From the NCBI RefSeq assembly GCF_000716435.1, contig NZ_JNWO01000006.1, positions 292,031-356,030 on the forward strand: a stretch of DNA of 64,000 nucleotides, given 5' to 3'. The notes beneath the pieces are model-generated. The model was not told where the DNA came from. It saw nothing but the letters and a program-made list of their open reading frames with translations, and did not search any database. A program made the translations under genes and the position numbers. This stretch comes from Streptomyces xylophagus. GTDB lineage: Bacteria; Actinomycetota; Actinomycetes; Streptomycetales; Streptomycetaceae. Positions 31,735 through 40,652 of this stretch are shown here, piece by piece (the first letter of the stretch is position 1; each line of letters opens with the position of its first letter).

Positions 31735-33507
31735 ATGTCGCGCACACGCTCTGTCGCCAGCTCCGCGCTGGGGGTCAACCGCCGTACCGTCCTCGCCGCC
31801 ACCGCGGCCGTGTCCGTCTCCGCAGGCGTCGGTTACGCCCTACGGCCCACCGACAGCCAGGCCGCCACCGCCACCGCTGATGCCGCCAACGCCGCCGCCG
31901 AGGCACCCGTGGCGCACTCCCGCGTGGCACCGGCCGCCCCCCTCGCCCCGTACACCAAGGGCACCACGCTCGCGACGGTCGCCGCCCCGCGCACCAGCTC
32001 CGGCTACCGCCGCCTCGGCGACGGCGCCGGCTGGAAGCGCGTCGTGCGCGCCGACCTCGCCGCCGCCAAGTCCGGGCGCGCGGGCCGCCGTACGGCACTC
32101 GCGTCGTTCGTGCAGTTCACCGACCTGCACCTGATGGACAGCCAGCACCCGCTGCGGCTGGAGTACCTGCGCTCGACCGACAAGCACGCCTGGCGCCCGC
32201 ACGAGGCGCTGACCGTGCAGGGCGGGATCTCGCTGGTCGAGCGGGTCAACGCGCTGCGCGGCGCCCCGGTGACCGGCTCCCCGCTGCACTTCGTGATGAC
32301 CACCGGCGACAACACGGACAACAACGCCAAGTCCGAGCTGGAATGGTTCATGAAGATCATGAGTGGCGGCCGGTTCACCCCCAACACCGGTGACCCGCGG
32401 CACTACGAGGGTGTCCAGAACAGCGGCCTCAAGCTGTACTGGCAGCCCGACTCCACCCTGCGCGACGGCGACAAGCAGGTCGGCTTCCCGCACCTCAAGG
32501 GCTTCCTGGCCGCCGCGATCCGCGAGGTCCGCAGCCCCGGCCTCAACCTGCCCTGGTACTCGACGGTCGGCAACCACGACGCCCTCCCGCTCGGCTGCTT
32601 CGGCTCCCACGCCGACCCGTATCTCACCGAACTCGCCATCGGTGGCAAGAAGTTGATGACCGCGACGGCGGCCGAGGCGAAGAAGCTGCAGAACTCGATC
32701 CGGGACGCCAAGGACCCCAAGGGCACCGGTTACCGCGACTTCCTCAAGGCCCACGCCCGCTCGATGCGTTCGATCACGCCGGACGAGAAGCGCGCCCCCT
32801 ACACCTCCGCCGAGTACCTCAAGGCCCACCTCGACCCGGCCTACCAGGGCCTCGGCCCGGTCGGCCACGGCTACTCCTCCGCGAACGTCGACGCGGGCAC
32901 CCAGTACTACGCGTTCCGCATCGCCGACGACGTGATCGGCATCAGCCTCGACACCACGGACGCGGGCGGCCACTACGAAGGGTCCATCGGGGCAACGCAG
33001 TTGAGGTGGCTCGACAAGACACTCCGCGACAACAAGGACTCGTACGCGGTGATCTTCAGCCACCACACCAGCAAGACGATGGACAACACCCGCCCCGACC
33101 CGGCGCACCCCACCGAGCGCCGCTACGAGGGCAACGCGGTCGTCGCCCTCCTCGGCAGCCACCCGAACGTGCTGGCCTGGGTGAACGGCCACATCCACCG
33201 CAACGTCATCACCCCGCACCCGGCGCCCGACGGCCGCAGCTTCTGGGAGATCTCCACGGCCTCGCACGTCGACTATCCCCAACTCGCCCGTGTCATCGAG
33301 CTGGTGGACAACAAGGACGGCACGCTCTCCGTCTTCACCACGCTCGTCGAGTCCGCGGCCCCGCACCGCACCGACTTCTCCGACCTCACCCAGACCGGCC
33401 TCGCGGCCCTCTACCGCGAACTGTCCTACAACGCGCCGGGATCCAGCACCGTCCTGGGCGGCGACGCGAAGGACCGCAACACCGAGCTGATCCTCAAGAA
33501 GGGCTGA
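31735..33507 (+). CDS. Tat-exported metallophosphoesterase (TIGR03767/PPA1498-like)
   Basis: A 590-residue calcineurin-like phosphoesterase. A twin-arginine signal GVNRRTVLAATAA lies at residues 14-26. Metal-ligand motifs occur in order: QFTDLHLMD, MTTGDNTDN, STVGNHDALP, FSHHTSKTM and WVNGHIHRN. Start ATG 31735 with GGGGAG 8 nt upstream. Secreted phosphodiesterase or phosphatase, perhaps for phosphate scavenging. No clear PHO box is seen. Confidence 0.9.
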   Translation: MSRTRSVASSALGVNRRTVLAATAAVSVSAGVGYALRPTDSQAATATADAANAAAEAPVAHSRVAPAAPLAPYTKGTTLATVAAPRTSSGYRRLGDGAGWKRVVRADLAAAKSGRAGRRTALASFVQFTDLHLMDSQHPLRLEYLRSTDKHAWRPHEALTVQGGISLVERVNALRGAPVTGSPLHFVMTTGDNTDNNAKSELEWFMKIMSGGRFTPNTGDPRHYEGVQNSGLKLYWQPDSTLRDGDKQVGFPHLKGFLAAAIREVRSPGLNLPWYSTVGNHDALPLGCFGSHADPYLTELAIGGKKLMTATAAEAKKLQNSIRDAKDPKGTGYRDFLKAHARSMRSITPDEKRAPYTSAEYLKAHLDPAYQGLGPVGHGYSSANVDAGTQYYAFRIADDVIGISLDTTDAGGHYEGSIGATQLRWLDKTLRDNKDSYAVIFSHHTSKTMDNTRPDPAHPTERRYEGNAVVALLGSHPNVLAWVNGHIHRNVITPHPAPDGRSFWEISTASHVDYPQLARVIELVDNKDGTLSVFTTLVESAAPHRTDFSDLTQTGLAALYRELSYNAPGSSTVLGGDAKDRNTELILKKG

Positions 33508-33605
33508 AACTCACTCAACTGACGTACACCCGGGCAACCTTCGCACCAGGCGACTGTGTCCATCCCCTCGACCGAGCTGAACCGGGCTCAACAGAGGGGG
33601 AAGAC

Positions 33606-34745
33606 ATGGCAGTTCGTGCGGTAGTGATGGGTGCGACGGCGGTGGCGCTGTCGGTCGCACTGGCGGGACCCGCGCTGGCGGCGGAGCCCGCCGGCAAGGA
33701 CCACACGGCAACCCGGCAGGCGATCAAGGCAGCCGTGCAGGACGGCGTACCCGGCGTGACGGCCACCGTGCGGGACGGCCGCACCACCTGGTCGACGACA
33801 GCCGGTGTGGGCAACCTCCGCACCGGCAAGCCGCGTTCGGCCGACGATCGGTACCGGGTGGGCAGCATCACCAAGGCCTTCGTGTCGACGGTGCTGCTCC
33901 AACTGGAGGCGGAGGGCCGCCTGTCGCTCGACGACACGGTGGAGAAATGGCTGCCGGGCACGGTCCACGGCAACGGGAACGACGGCGGCAGGATCACCGT
34001 CCGACAGCTCCTGAACCACACCAGCGGCATCTACAACTACACGGAGGACGACGACTTCGGCCGCACCTACTTCCTCAAGGACGGCTTCTTCCAGCACCGT
34101 TACGACACGAAGACCCCGGCCGACCTGGTGGCGATCGCGATGTCCCACAAGCCGGACTTCGCGCCGGGCACGTCGTGGCACTACTCCAACACGAACTACG
34201 TCCTGGCCGGCATGGTGATCCAGAAAGTCACCGGCCGCTCCTACGCGACGGAGATCCGCGACCGCATCATCAACCCCCTGCACCTGAAGGCGACTTCACT
34301 CCCCGGCACGAAGGTGACGGTGCCGAGCCCGAGCAGCCACGCCTACAGCAAGCTGGCGGAGGAGACGACGGGCCCGACGTACGACGTCACGAAACTGAAC
34401 CCGTCCCTGGCCTCCTCCGCGGGCGAGATGATCTCCGACTCCGCCGACCTGGACCGCTTCTACGGCGCGCTGCTCGGCGGAAAGCTCCTCCCGGCGAAGC
34501 AGCTGAAGGAGATGCAGACGACGGTGCCGGCGGGCGACAGCCCGACCACGCGCTACGGCCTCGGCATCGCCGACATCAAGCTGCCCTGCGGTGTCCATGT
34601 CTGGGGTCACGACGGCGGCATCCACGGCTCGCAGTCCGCGGTGGTGGCGACGCCGGACGGCCGCCACGCGCTGGCGTTCAACTTCAACGGGGACTGGTCG
34701 GGGGATGCGGGGGCGGTGGTGGTGGGGGAGTTCTGCGGGACGTGA
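33606..34745 (+). CDS. secreted serine hydrolase (beta-lactamase / D-Ala-D-Ala carboxypeptidase class C type)
   Basis: A 379-residue protein. Sec signal peptide ends near GPALAAEPA. SxxK motif GSITKAF, YxN motif HYSNTNY, and HxG motif GHDGGIHGS are present in order, giving a complete active site. Resembles the R61 DD-peptidase/alkaline D-peptidase family. Start ATG 33606 with AGAGGGGGAA upstream. Acts outside the membrane on peptidoglycan stems or D-peptides. Confidence 0.9.
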   Translation: MAVRAVVMGATAVALSVALAGPALAAEPAGKDHTATRQAIKAAVQDGVPGVTATVRDGRTTWSTTAGVGNLRTGKPRSADDRYRVGSITKAFVSTVLLQLEAEGRLSLDDTVEKWLPGTVHGNGNDGGRITVRQLLNHTSGIYNYTEDDDFGRTYFLKDGFFQHRYDTKTPADLVAIAMSHKPDFAPGTSWHYSNTNYVLAGMVIQKVTGRSYATEIRDRIINPLHLKATSLPGTKVTVPSPSSHAYSKLAEETTGPTYDVTKLNPSLASSAGEMISDSADLDRFYGALLGGKLLPAKQLKEMQTTVPAGDSPTTRYGLGIADIKLPCGVHVWGHDGGIHGSQSAVVATPDGRHALAFNFNGDWSGDAGAVVVGEFCGT

Positions 34746-34826
34746 CGCCTTCGCCCTGCGCCGGGCCCCGTCGAGGCCGGAACGGCTGAGCGTCGACGGG
34801 ACCCGGCGGCAACGGACTGAGCGGGA

Positions 34827-35483
34827 CTACTGGTAGCGGGCGGCGAGTCGACGCCTGGCAGGGGCGAACGCGTCGATCGACCCGGCGCCTTCACCAGGCG
34901 TGTCGTTCCATCCCCGGATACGGGCGGCAAGACGCTTCAAGCGGGGATCTCCGGGCTTGACGTCGATGTGGAAGTGGGACTGTTTCACCGGCTTCAGGTC
35001 CCCGCCCCAGATCACGAGGCCCTCGCAGTCGGCGACGATGTCCGCGACGACGATCCGTTCGGTCGCGCTCATGCCGGTGTTCTGGACGTCGGCGCCGAGC
35101 GGGTAGTACAGGGGGCGGATCGCGATGGCGGTGCCCGACAGGTAGGTGGACTCGAACGGGGCGCCGACGGTCCGGTCGGTGGTGTGCCCAAGGACGTCGC
35201 CGGCCCTGAGCATGTCGATCTCGTACGCGAACCGGCGGGCCACGTGCAGGAGGACCGTCGCCGCGTCTCCCGTTGCCAGAGAGACCTCGACGTTCGTGCC
35301 CTCCACCTGGTACTTCGTGGCGTGGCCAAGGACCGGCCAGCCGTTCGCGGACCGGGGCCGCTTCCACTGGCGCCCACCGGAAGCGGGGGCGGCCTGCACG
35401 GGCCCGGCAGTCGTCAGGGCGATGGCCGCCCCGGCTCCGATACCGAGGCCGAGAGCCCGTCTACGCGTCAAGCTCGATGTCAC
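34827..35483 (-). CDS. Tat-exported M15-peptidase-like protein with incomplete zinc site
   Basis: A 218-residue protein starting at GTG 35483 with AAGG upstream. Tat signal LTRRRALGLGIG is followed by an AxA site. The rest has the layout of D-alanyl-D-alanine carboxypeptidase family M15: WGGDLKPVKQSHFHID near the C terminus keeps the SHFHID zinc segment. The expected SxHxxGxAxD segment reads STYLSGTAIAIRP, lacking both the His and the Asp. Probably a wall-binding or inactive relative. Overlaps the next gene by 23 nt. Confidence 0.7.
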   Translation of the reverse strand: MTSSLTRRRALGLGIGAGAAIALTTAGPVQAAPASGGRQWKRPRSANGWPVLGHATKYQVEGTNVEVSLATGDAATVLLHVARRFAYEIDMLRAGDVLGHTTDRTVGAPFESTYLSGTAIAIRPLYYPLGADVQNTGMSATERIVVADIVADCEGLVIWGGDLKPVKQSHFHIDVKPGDPRLKRLAARIRGWNDTPGEGAGSIDAFAPARRRLAARYQ

Positions 35484-35919
35484 GAGGAGCCTTTCTGTCC
35501 TTGGAGCGTCTGATGAGGAGCAGAGCGCAGCAGACGAGGAAGCAGGCCAGCCCCGCGTACAGCAGGGGCGAGACCCAGAACCACACTGCTTCGGTGCTGT
35601 GGCCGCTGGTCCAGTGGCAGGTGATGGACGGAGGGAAGCTGTCCACGTTCACGGATGTCAGGCTGCTGTCCCGCCCGATGTCCCTGTATGTGCCGTCTCC
35701 GTTCTTGTCCGCGCACACGTCGAGCGGGTTCGTGAAGGCGAGCCCGTAGACGGTTCCGGCCCCGTAGGCGGCGATCGCGGCGGCGATCCCGACAACCGCC
35801 CAGCGGGCCGGCCGTGAGGGCTTCTTCCTGGTCACCCACAACGCGTAGGGAATGGCCCCGATGGCGAAGAGGAAGACGGTGATCGCGGGTGGGCCGAAGA
35901 ACGTGAACAGAGACACCAT
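35461..35919 (-). CDS. small membrane protein, function unknown
   Basis: A 152-residue protein with three predicted helices (about 5-27, 39-62 and 112-135) and an extracytoplasmic loop with two Cys (LDVCADKNGDG, SITCHW) between the second and third. A DKNGDGTY segment looks calcium-binding-like. Not recognised. It sits between a large glycoside-hydrolase-like gene and the M15-like gene on the same strand and overlaps the latter, suggesting a joint wall-related role. Confidence 0.75.
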   Translation of the reverse strand: MVSLFTFFGPPAITVFLFAIGAIPYALWVTRKKPSRPARWAVVGIAAAIAAYGAGTVYGLAFTNPLDVCADKNGDGTYRDIGRDSSLTSVNVDSFPPSITCHWTSGHSTEAVWFWVSPLLYAGLACFLVCCALLLIRRSKDRKAPRDIELDA

Positions 35920-35931
35920 GCACCTGACATT

Positions 35932-38337
35932 TCAGTGTGGGCTGAGGAGCCGTTGCTGGTTCGCCCGGTACTCGGCCCGTCGGAGGGTTTCCGTGGAAGC
36001 GTGCTGCACAAGGTTGTCGCCGAACGCGTTGCACCAGTCGTCGAGCTGACCGGAGGGCAGAGCGACCGGCATCAAGGTGAGGGCGCCGCCGAACTTGGTG
36101 ATCAGTATGGTGCGGCCGGCCACCAGGATCGCCCCGTCCGTGGTGGGGGCAGCGTCAGTAGGGATCTTCTTCGCCTGGGCGGCCGCCTCGCTGATGGTGC
36201 CGCCGAACCGTTGGCTCACGTAGTCCCTGAACCGGGTCAGACCGCCGCTGCCCACGTAGTGGTCGTGGACGGCCTCGACGATGGTCTTGCCGCCGCGCAT
36301 GGCCTGGGCGATGAGGTAGCCGTCGGCGTCCTCGACGAGGTCGGTGAATCCGAACGTGGAATAGACACCGATCTTGCCCATCTTGTCGCCGATGTAGGTC
36401 ACACCGGAGGCGTAGGAGTCGTGGTCGCGCCGCCATTCGCCGTACAGGGTCATCAGATCGCCGCCCCAGCCGGCGACGTCGCCGAGGCTGATGTCTCCCC
36501 GGGGGTTGGGTCTGAGGTACTGGCCGTTCGCCGTGGCCATCATGTGCTCCGGTCCGAGATCCTGGCCGGTGAACGGGTCCTTGAACTCGGTCCAGATGCC
36601 CATGTTGTGGTCGTTCGCATACGCGATGAAGCCGGGGTTCGACGGCCCGATCAGTGACCGCCACGGTGCGTCGTCGTATCTGGCGCTGCGGAGGTACTCC
36701 ATGACGAGTTGGTTCGGGTCGACCTTGCCGTAGTCCTTCGCCAGGTCGTACAGCGACTGGATGTAGGTGACGAATTCGTCTGCCCGCGACGACGGCCTGT
36801 TGATGCTGTTCTCGCCGGGGTCGGACCCGATGCGGTAGGCGTCCCGGTCGAGCGCGAATGTGTCCGTTCCGTTGGTGACCTGGTATTCCTTGATCTGGTT
36901 GAACGACCAGTTCGACGGCAGGGGATAGCCCAGGTTGCCGGAGAAGCCCCAGGACATGCCGGACACGAACGAGTAGCGCGCGTAGGTCTCCTTGGTGACC
37001 TGGGCGCACACGTTCCGCGAGCCGTACACGCCGTGCACGTACCGCTTCCCCTTGCTTCCGAGCCCCGACGCGACGCCTCGGAAGTACTCCAGGATCTGCG
37101 GCATGTCGGCGTCGGTGGCGTCGTAGTCGACGGCGAAGTAGATGATCGTGCCTCGGTTGAGTCCGAAATGTACGGCCTGGTCGTGGGCCTTCTGTGCGTG
37201 TGCGAACCCGTTTCCCCAGTAGTACTCCGCCAATGTCCGGCCGTTGTCCTGGAAGATCGGGAACACGCGCAGGCCGCCGGCGAAGATGTTGGCGAGTTCG
37301 CCTTCTTCGAGCATTTTCGATCCGCCGCCGGCAGATGCCTCGTTGAGGTACCTGCCGACGTACCGGTATCCGTCGCTGTACATCCTCGCCGCCCGCGACG
37401 GCGTGATGGTGTAGGCGGTGTCGGAGGCGATGACGGGCCGGTCCGGGTCACCCATCGACACCAGGAGCTGAGCCCACGTCGCGTAGTCGCCCCGACCGGT
37501 GCCGGACAGCGCCGAGAAGTGCTGGAAGGTGGTGACGAACGATGTCAGATTGCTGTCGAACGTCGTCTTGAACACCGTGTTCGTCTCGATGGTGTCGCCG
37601 CTCGCGCTGATGGTGACGATCGGCTGGTTGAAGACGCACGCGGCGGAGAACAGCTGGACGAAGATGCCCGAAGACCCTTCGGAGACGAGGGCCTTGGACT
37701 TGATGCCGGCCTGCGTTCCGGAGCCGAAGTTGCCGGTTGCGTCGGCTTCGGCGATTCCGATCTCCAGCTGGAGGGCCTTCATCAGGTTCTGCTGGACGTT
37801 GCGGGAATAGTGCCCGTCGGCGGGGCCTATGTCGACCGTCTTCTTCGTCCAGTAACGCCCGTTCAGCCACTGCTGTATGGAGCGGACCTTGTCCGATCCG
37901 CCGGCGGTGACCACATAGGCGTCCATGTTGAGGAGCGCCTTGAAGACCTTCGCCTGGAGTGAGCCGCTCTGGGAGAGGCCCATGTCTCCCTGCATGTGCT
38001 TGACGGCCAGCGTGATGTCCGGGTCGTAGTAGCCGGTGTCGCTGTAACCACCGGTGTAGCCCTTGCAGAACAGGCCGTATCGGATGATCTTGATGATGTT
38101 GTTGTTCTGCGCCCAGCCACTGCCGAGTTCGCCGAGTGCGGCCAGTTTGGTGACGGTGCCGTCGCCGAAATTCGCGACCACGGGGCTGATGCCGAGTTCT
38201 TTCTGCAACCCCATGATGAGGGAGTACATGGTGGACCAGCCGATCGTGCCGGTTTCCGGGCATCTCTGATAACCGGGCACGCTGCCGTACGTCCCGTTGA
38301 CCCATTGCTGCGCTTCGAGGACTTTCGCGTCGGCCAT
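35932..38337 (-). CDS. large multidomain protein with DUF1906 / Rv2525c-like glycoside-hydrolase domain
   Basis: 801 residues from ATG 38337 (AGGAG 8 nt upstream). The N-terminal half has two peptidoglycan-binding-like repeats (LEAQQWVNGTYG and IQQWLNGRYW modules). Residues about 315-530 form a GH25-like TIM barrel of the DUF1906 type (DGYRYVGRYLNEAS, RVFPIFQDNGRT, IIYFAVDYDATD, YVHGVYGSRNVC). The C-terminal 270 residues (WTEFKDPFTGQDLGPEHMMA, GDVAGWGGDLMTLYGEWR) are unrecognised. No signal peptide or membrane helix is visible, odd for a wall-active enzyme, so release by lysis or an injection/phage-like system is possible (speculative). Confidence 0.8.
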   Translation of the reverse strand: MADAKVLEAQQWVNGTYGSVPGYQRCPETGTIGWSTMYSLIMGLQKELGISPVVANFGDGTVTKLAALGELGSGWAQNNNIIKIIRYGLFCKGYTGGYSDTGYYDPDITLAVKHMQGDMGLSQSGSLQAKVFKALLNMDAYVVTAGGSDKVRSIQQWLNGRYWTKKTVDIGPADGHYSRNVQQNLMKALQLEIGIAEADATGNFGSGTQAGIKSKALVSEGSSGIFVQLFSAACVFNQPIVTISASGDTIETNTVFKTTFDSNLTSFVTTFQHFSALSGTGRGDYATWAQLLVSMGDPDRPVIASDTAYTITPSRAARMYSDGYRYVGRYLNEASAGGGSKMLEEGELANIFAGGLRVFPIFQDNGRTLAEYYWGNGFAHAQKAHDQAVHFGLNRGTIIYFAVDYDATDADMPQILEYFRGVASGLGSKGKRYVHGVYGSRNVCAQVTKETYARYSFVSGMSWGFSGNLGYPLPSNWSFNQIKEYQVTNGTDTFALDRDAYRIGSDPGENSINRPSSRADEFVTYIQSLYDLAKDYGKVDPNQLVMEYLRSARYDDAPWRSLIGPSNPGFIAYANDHNMGIWTEFKDPFTGQDLGPEHMMATANGQYLRPNPRGDISLGDVAGWGGDLMTLYGEWRRDHDSYASGVTYIGDKMGKIGVYSTFGFTDLVEDADGYLIAQAMRGGKTIVEAVHDHYVGSGGLTRFRDYVSQRFGGTISEAAAQAKKIPTDAAPTTDGAILVAGRTILITKFGGALTLMPVALPSGQLDDWCNAFGDNLVQHASTETLRRAEYRANQQRLLSPH

Positions 38338-38897
38338 GCAGGAACTCCTGAACTGTTCGACGGGTGAGGAAGGCAAGGCGGACGGCCCGGGCCGTTGTCG
38401 GCAGGGGCGGACTCACTGGCCTTGTCGGTGGGGAGGCGGGTGACCGGGGTTCTTCACGGTCGATTCGGTCGGCTACGAGGTGCCGTGGACCGAAGAGAGG
38501 GAAGCCGTGGACGGAGCGGCAGCAGACAGCCATGAGCGCAAGCCGGTGATCCCCCGTGGTGAAGGCACACGGGAACCGGCCTGTGGCGACACGCGCCTGT
38601 GGGGTCCCCGTTGTGCTGAGTGTCCAGCGGTCGTCTGCTCCCGTCCCGCTCGGACGAGGCGGGCACGCAGTTCCCCAACTGAACCGGGAGCAGGCGTCAC
38701 TTTAGACACACGGACAGCAGGCGACACAAGAACACAAGACCGCACACGGCGAGAAACCGATCCACGCCCACGCGCAAGCGGAATCAGCGGTCACGGCAGT
38801 GCCCCATGCGTCTGCCAGGAGAAGCGGAATCGGCAACACCGGCTGGCGCATGGCGCAAAGGCGCCTCACCGTCGCGGCGGGCCGGCGTCCGATTTCG
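38338..38897. other. 560-bp intergenic region without a supported gene
   Basis: Open frames occur on both strands (for example 38480-39019 plus), but they are Arg/Pro/Gly-rich with no domain and no good RBS. GC is slightly lower around 38700-38780 (ACACAAGAACACAAGACC area). Nothing further recognised. Confidence 0.6.
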
Positions 38898-39104
38898 TCA
38901 GCTGTGTGACTCCGTCTCGCGCAGGTGGGAGAGGAAGGGGGCCCAGGCTGTCGCGGGGAGCAGCAGGGCGGGGCCGGTGGGGTTCTTGGAGTCGCGGACC
39001 GCTATGCCGGTGGGGGTGAGGTGGGCGGCTTCGATGCAGTTCTGGCCCGGGTCGCTGTAGGAGGACTTGAACCAGGCGGACTCAGGAGCGATCTCGGGGT
39101 TCAT
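38898..39104 (-). CDS. DUF397 small protein
   Basis: A 68-residue DUF397 protein: WFKSSYSDPGQNCIEAA opening, AVRDSKNP centre and WAPFLSHLR end are the family consensus. In Streptomyces such proteins are partners of XRE/DUF5753 regulators (WhiJ-like systems). Four nt after the upstream regulator gene, so co-transcribed. Confidence 0.92.
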   Translation of the reverse strand: MNPEIAPESAWFKSSYSDPGQNCIEAAHLTPTGIAVRDSKNPTGPALLLPATAWAPFLSHLRETESHS

Positions 39105-39108
39105 GGGC

Positions 39109-39990
39109 CTACAGCTCTCGTTCTAGTCGGTGCAGGAAGTCGGGGGTGTCCTCGGGCGGTAGTGCTGATGCTGTCATGGCGTCGAAGCGGCGAAGGAACC
39201 GGTCCACTTCACGTGGCTTGTCCGAAGTGGACACGGATCCCCAGGCGCTGTCGGTCTGGACACGCGGTGGCAGCTCGTTGCCGAAGTCGAGGATCGCGAA
39301 GTCATTGGTCGAACGGTAGCTCCTACGGAACGGCAGGACCTGGATGGTGATGTGGTCCCAGCCCGACAACTCCTCGATCCGGCCGTACTGTTCGCGCATC
39401 ACCTCGGCGCCCCCGACCGGATACCGCAGTGCCGCTTCGCCCAGGATGACGTGCAGTTTGACGGGGTGTTCGCGGATGAGCACCTCCTGGCGCCGCATCC
39501 GGAGTTCCACGCTGTTGCGGATGAACTCCGAGGTGTATTCCTCAATCGGCTTGTGCAGCTCGTGCGTTGCCCGAGCGTAGGCCTCGGTCTGGAGCAGGCC
39601 GTAGACGACGGTCGGGTGATAGGCCTTCATGGAGCGGGCTTCAGGCTCCAGCCCGACGAACCCGGGAAGCCCCGCCGGCAGAAGCCCCCGGTACTGAGTC
39701 AGCCAATCCTGTTGATTGGAATCCCGGTTGAGGCCGACCAGTGACTCGACGACCTCCTCATCGGTCACGCCGTATTTGGTGAGCAGTTTGCGTAGGTCGC
39801 CGATGTTCCGGAAGTTGAGTGAGCCGGTCTCGATGCGTTGCAGGGATGCCTCCGAGATGCGCAGTCCCTGTACCGCCTGTTTGCGGGTGAGCCCCGTTCC
39901 GTGGTCGCCCGCGTCGCAGTTCTCGCGTAACTGCCGTAGCTGAAGTCCCAGTTCGAGCCGCTGTGCCGTGCGCCCGCGCTTTGCCGCCAT
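39109..39990 (-). CDS. XRE-family regulator with DUF5753 domain (WhiJ-like)
   Basis: A 293-residue regulator: N-terminal helix-turn-helix (GLRISEASLQRIETGSLNF), then the DUF5753 domain (PTVVYGLLQTEAYARA, RMRRQEVL, ILGEAALRYPVGG, ITIQVLPF). Start ATG 39990. Forms a three-gene set with the DUF397 gene downstream and a divergent ATPase-fold protein, the arrangement known from whiJ loci that affect sporulation and antibiotic onset. Confidence 0.9.
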   Translation of the reverse strand: MAAKRGRTAQRLELGLQLRQLRENCDAGDHGTGLTRKQAVQGLRISEASLQRIETGSLNFRNIGDLRKLLTKYGVTDEEVVESLVGLNRDSNQQDWLTQYRGLLPAGLPGFVGLEPEARSMKAYHPTVVYGLLQTEAYARATHELHKPIEEYTSEFIRNSVELRMRRQEVLIREHPVKLHVILGEAALRYPVGGAEVMREQYGRIEELSGWDHITIQVLPFRRSYRSTNDFAILDFGNELPPRVQTDSAWGSVSTSDKPREVDRFLRRFDAMTASALPPEDTPDFLHRLEREL

Positions 39991-40108
39991 GTGTGTCGCC
40001 TTCGTGCCGTAGTGCCTGTCGCTCGTCGTTCTGCGCCGAGTGTGGCATCGCGTGCTGCGTCCACGCAGGTGCTTGTGCAGATCTGGGCATAGTCCACTTT
40101 CAGCACCA

Positions 40109-40120
40109 CTGAATATTCAG
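40109..40120. promoter_or_regulatory. 12-bp palindrome in the whiJ-like divergent region
   Basis: CTGAATATTCAG, perfectly symmetric and AT-rich against the background, between the XRE regulator and the ATPase-fold gene. Candidate operator. Confidence 0.45.
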
Positions 40121-40190
40121 AGCGTTTTCGATTGCAGCTCGATGAGCAACCCCGTCACCGTGGTTGGGCACCCCACCCGAAAGGACCCCC

Positions 40191-40598
40191 ATGCCCACCC
40201 CCGACTGGTCCATGAGCTACCCCATGACCCCCCGCAGCGTCCGCCTCGCCCGCACGCACACCCGCCGCCGCCTCACCCTCTGGAACTGGCCCGGCGACAT
40301 CGAGGACGCCGTCCTCGTCACCTCCGAGCTCGTCGCGAACGCGGTGCGGCACGGACGGCGACCCGGTCACGAGGTCTGGCTGCGGGTCGCCGTAGACGAC
40401 GAAAAGGACTCCGCGCTGACGATCGACGTATCGGACCCGGTGCTGGAGTTCCCTGTGGTCAACCAGGCCCCCACTGGGGAGAGCGGGCGCGGGCTTCTGG
40501 TCGTTTCCGGGGTGTCCGAATCTCTTGACTGGTTTCTGAGGGACGACATCGGCAAGACGGTTCGCGTCCAGCTCGCCGTAGGCCCGCGTACCAATTGA
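40191..40598 (+). CDS. HATPase_c anti-sigma/serine-kinase-like protein
   Basis: A 135-residue GHKL ATPase-fold protein of the RsbW/SpoIIAB-like type: N box ELVANAVRHG, G1 box IDVSDPVLEFP, G2 box GESGRGLLVVSG. Start ATG 40191 with AAAGGA upstream. Completes the whiJ-like trio; probably a cytosolic modulator of a sigma factor or of the XRE regulator. Confidence 0.88.
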   Translation: MPTPDWSMSYPMTPRSVRLARTHTRRRLTLWNWPGDIEDAVLVTSELVANAVRHGRRPGHEVWLRVAVDDEKDSALTIDVSDPVLEFPVVNQAPTGESGRGLLVVSGVSESLDWFLRDDIGKTVRVQLAVGPRTN

Positions 40599-40652
40599 CC
40601 CCGGGATAACCAACCGGACCCAGACACGAGACGCCCAGTTCATTCCGACGAA

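Noticed and set aside
38480..39019. 179-codon plus-strand frame opposite DUF397 and the upstream gap
   Set aside because: No RBS, Arg/Gly-rich, no recognisable domain, and overlaps a clear DUF397 gene.
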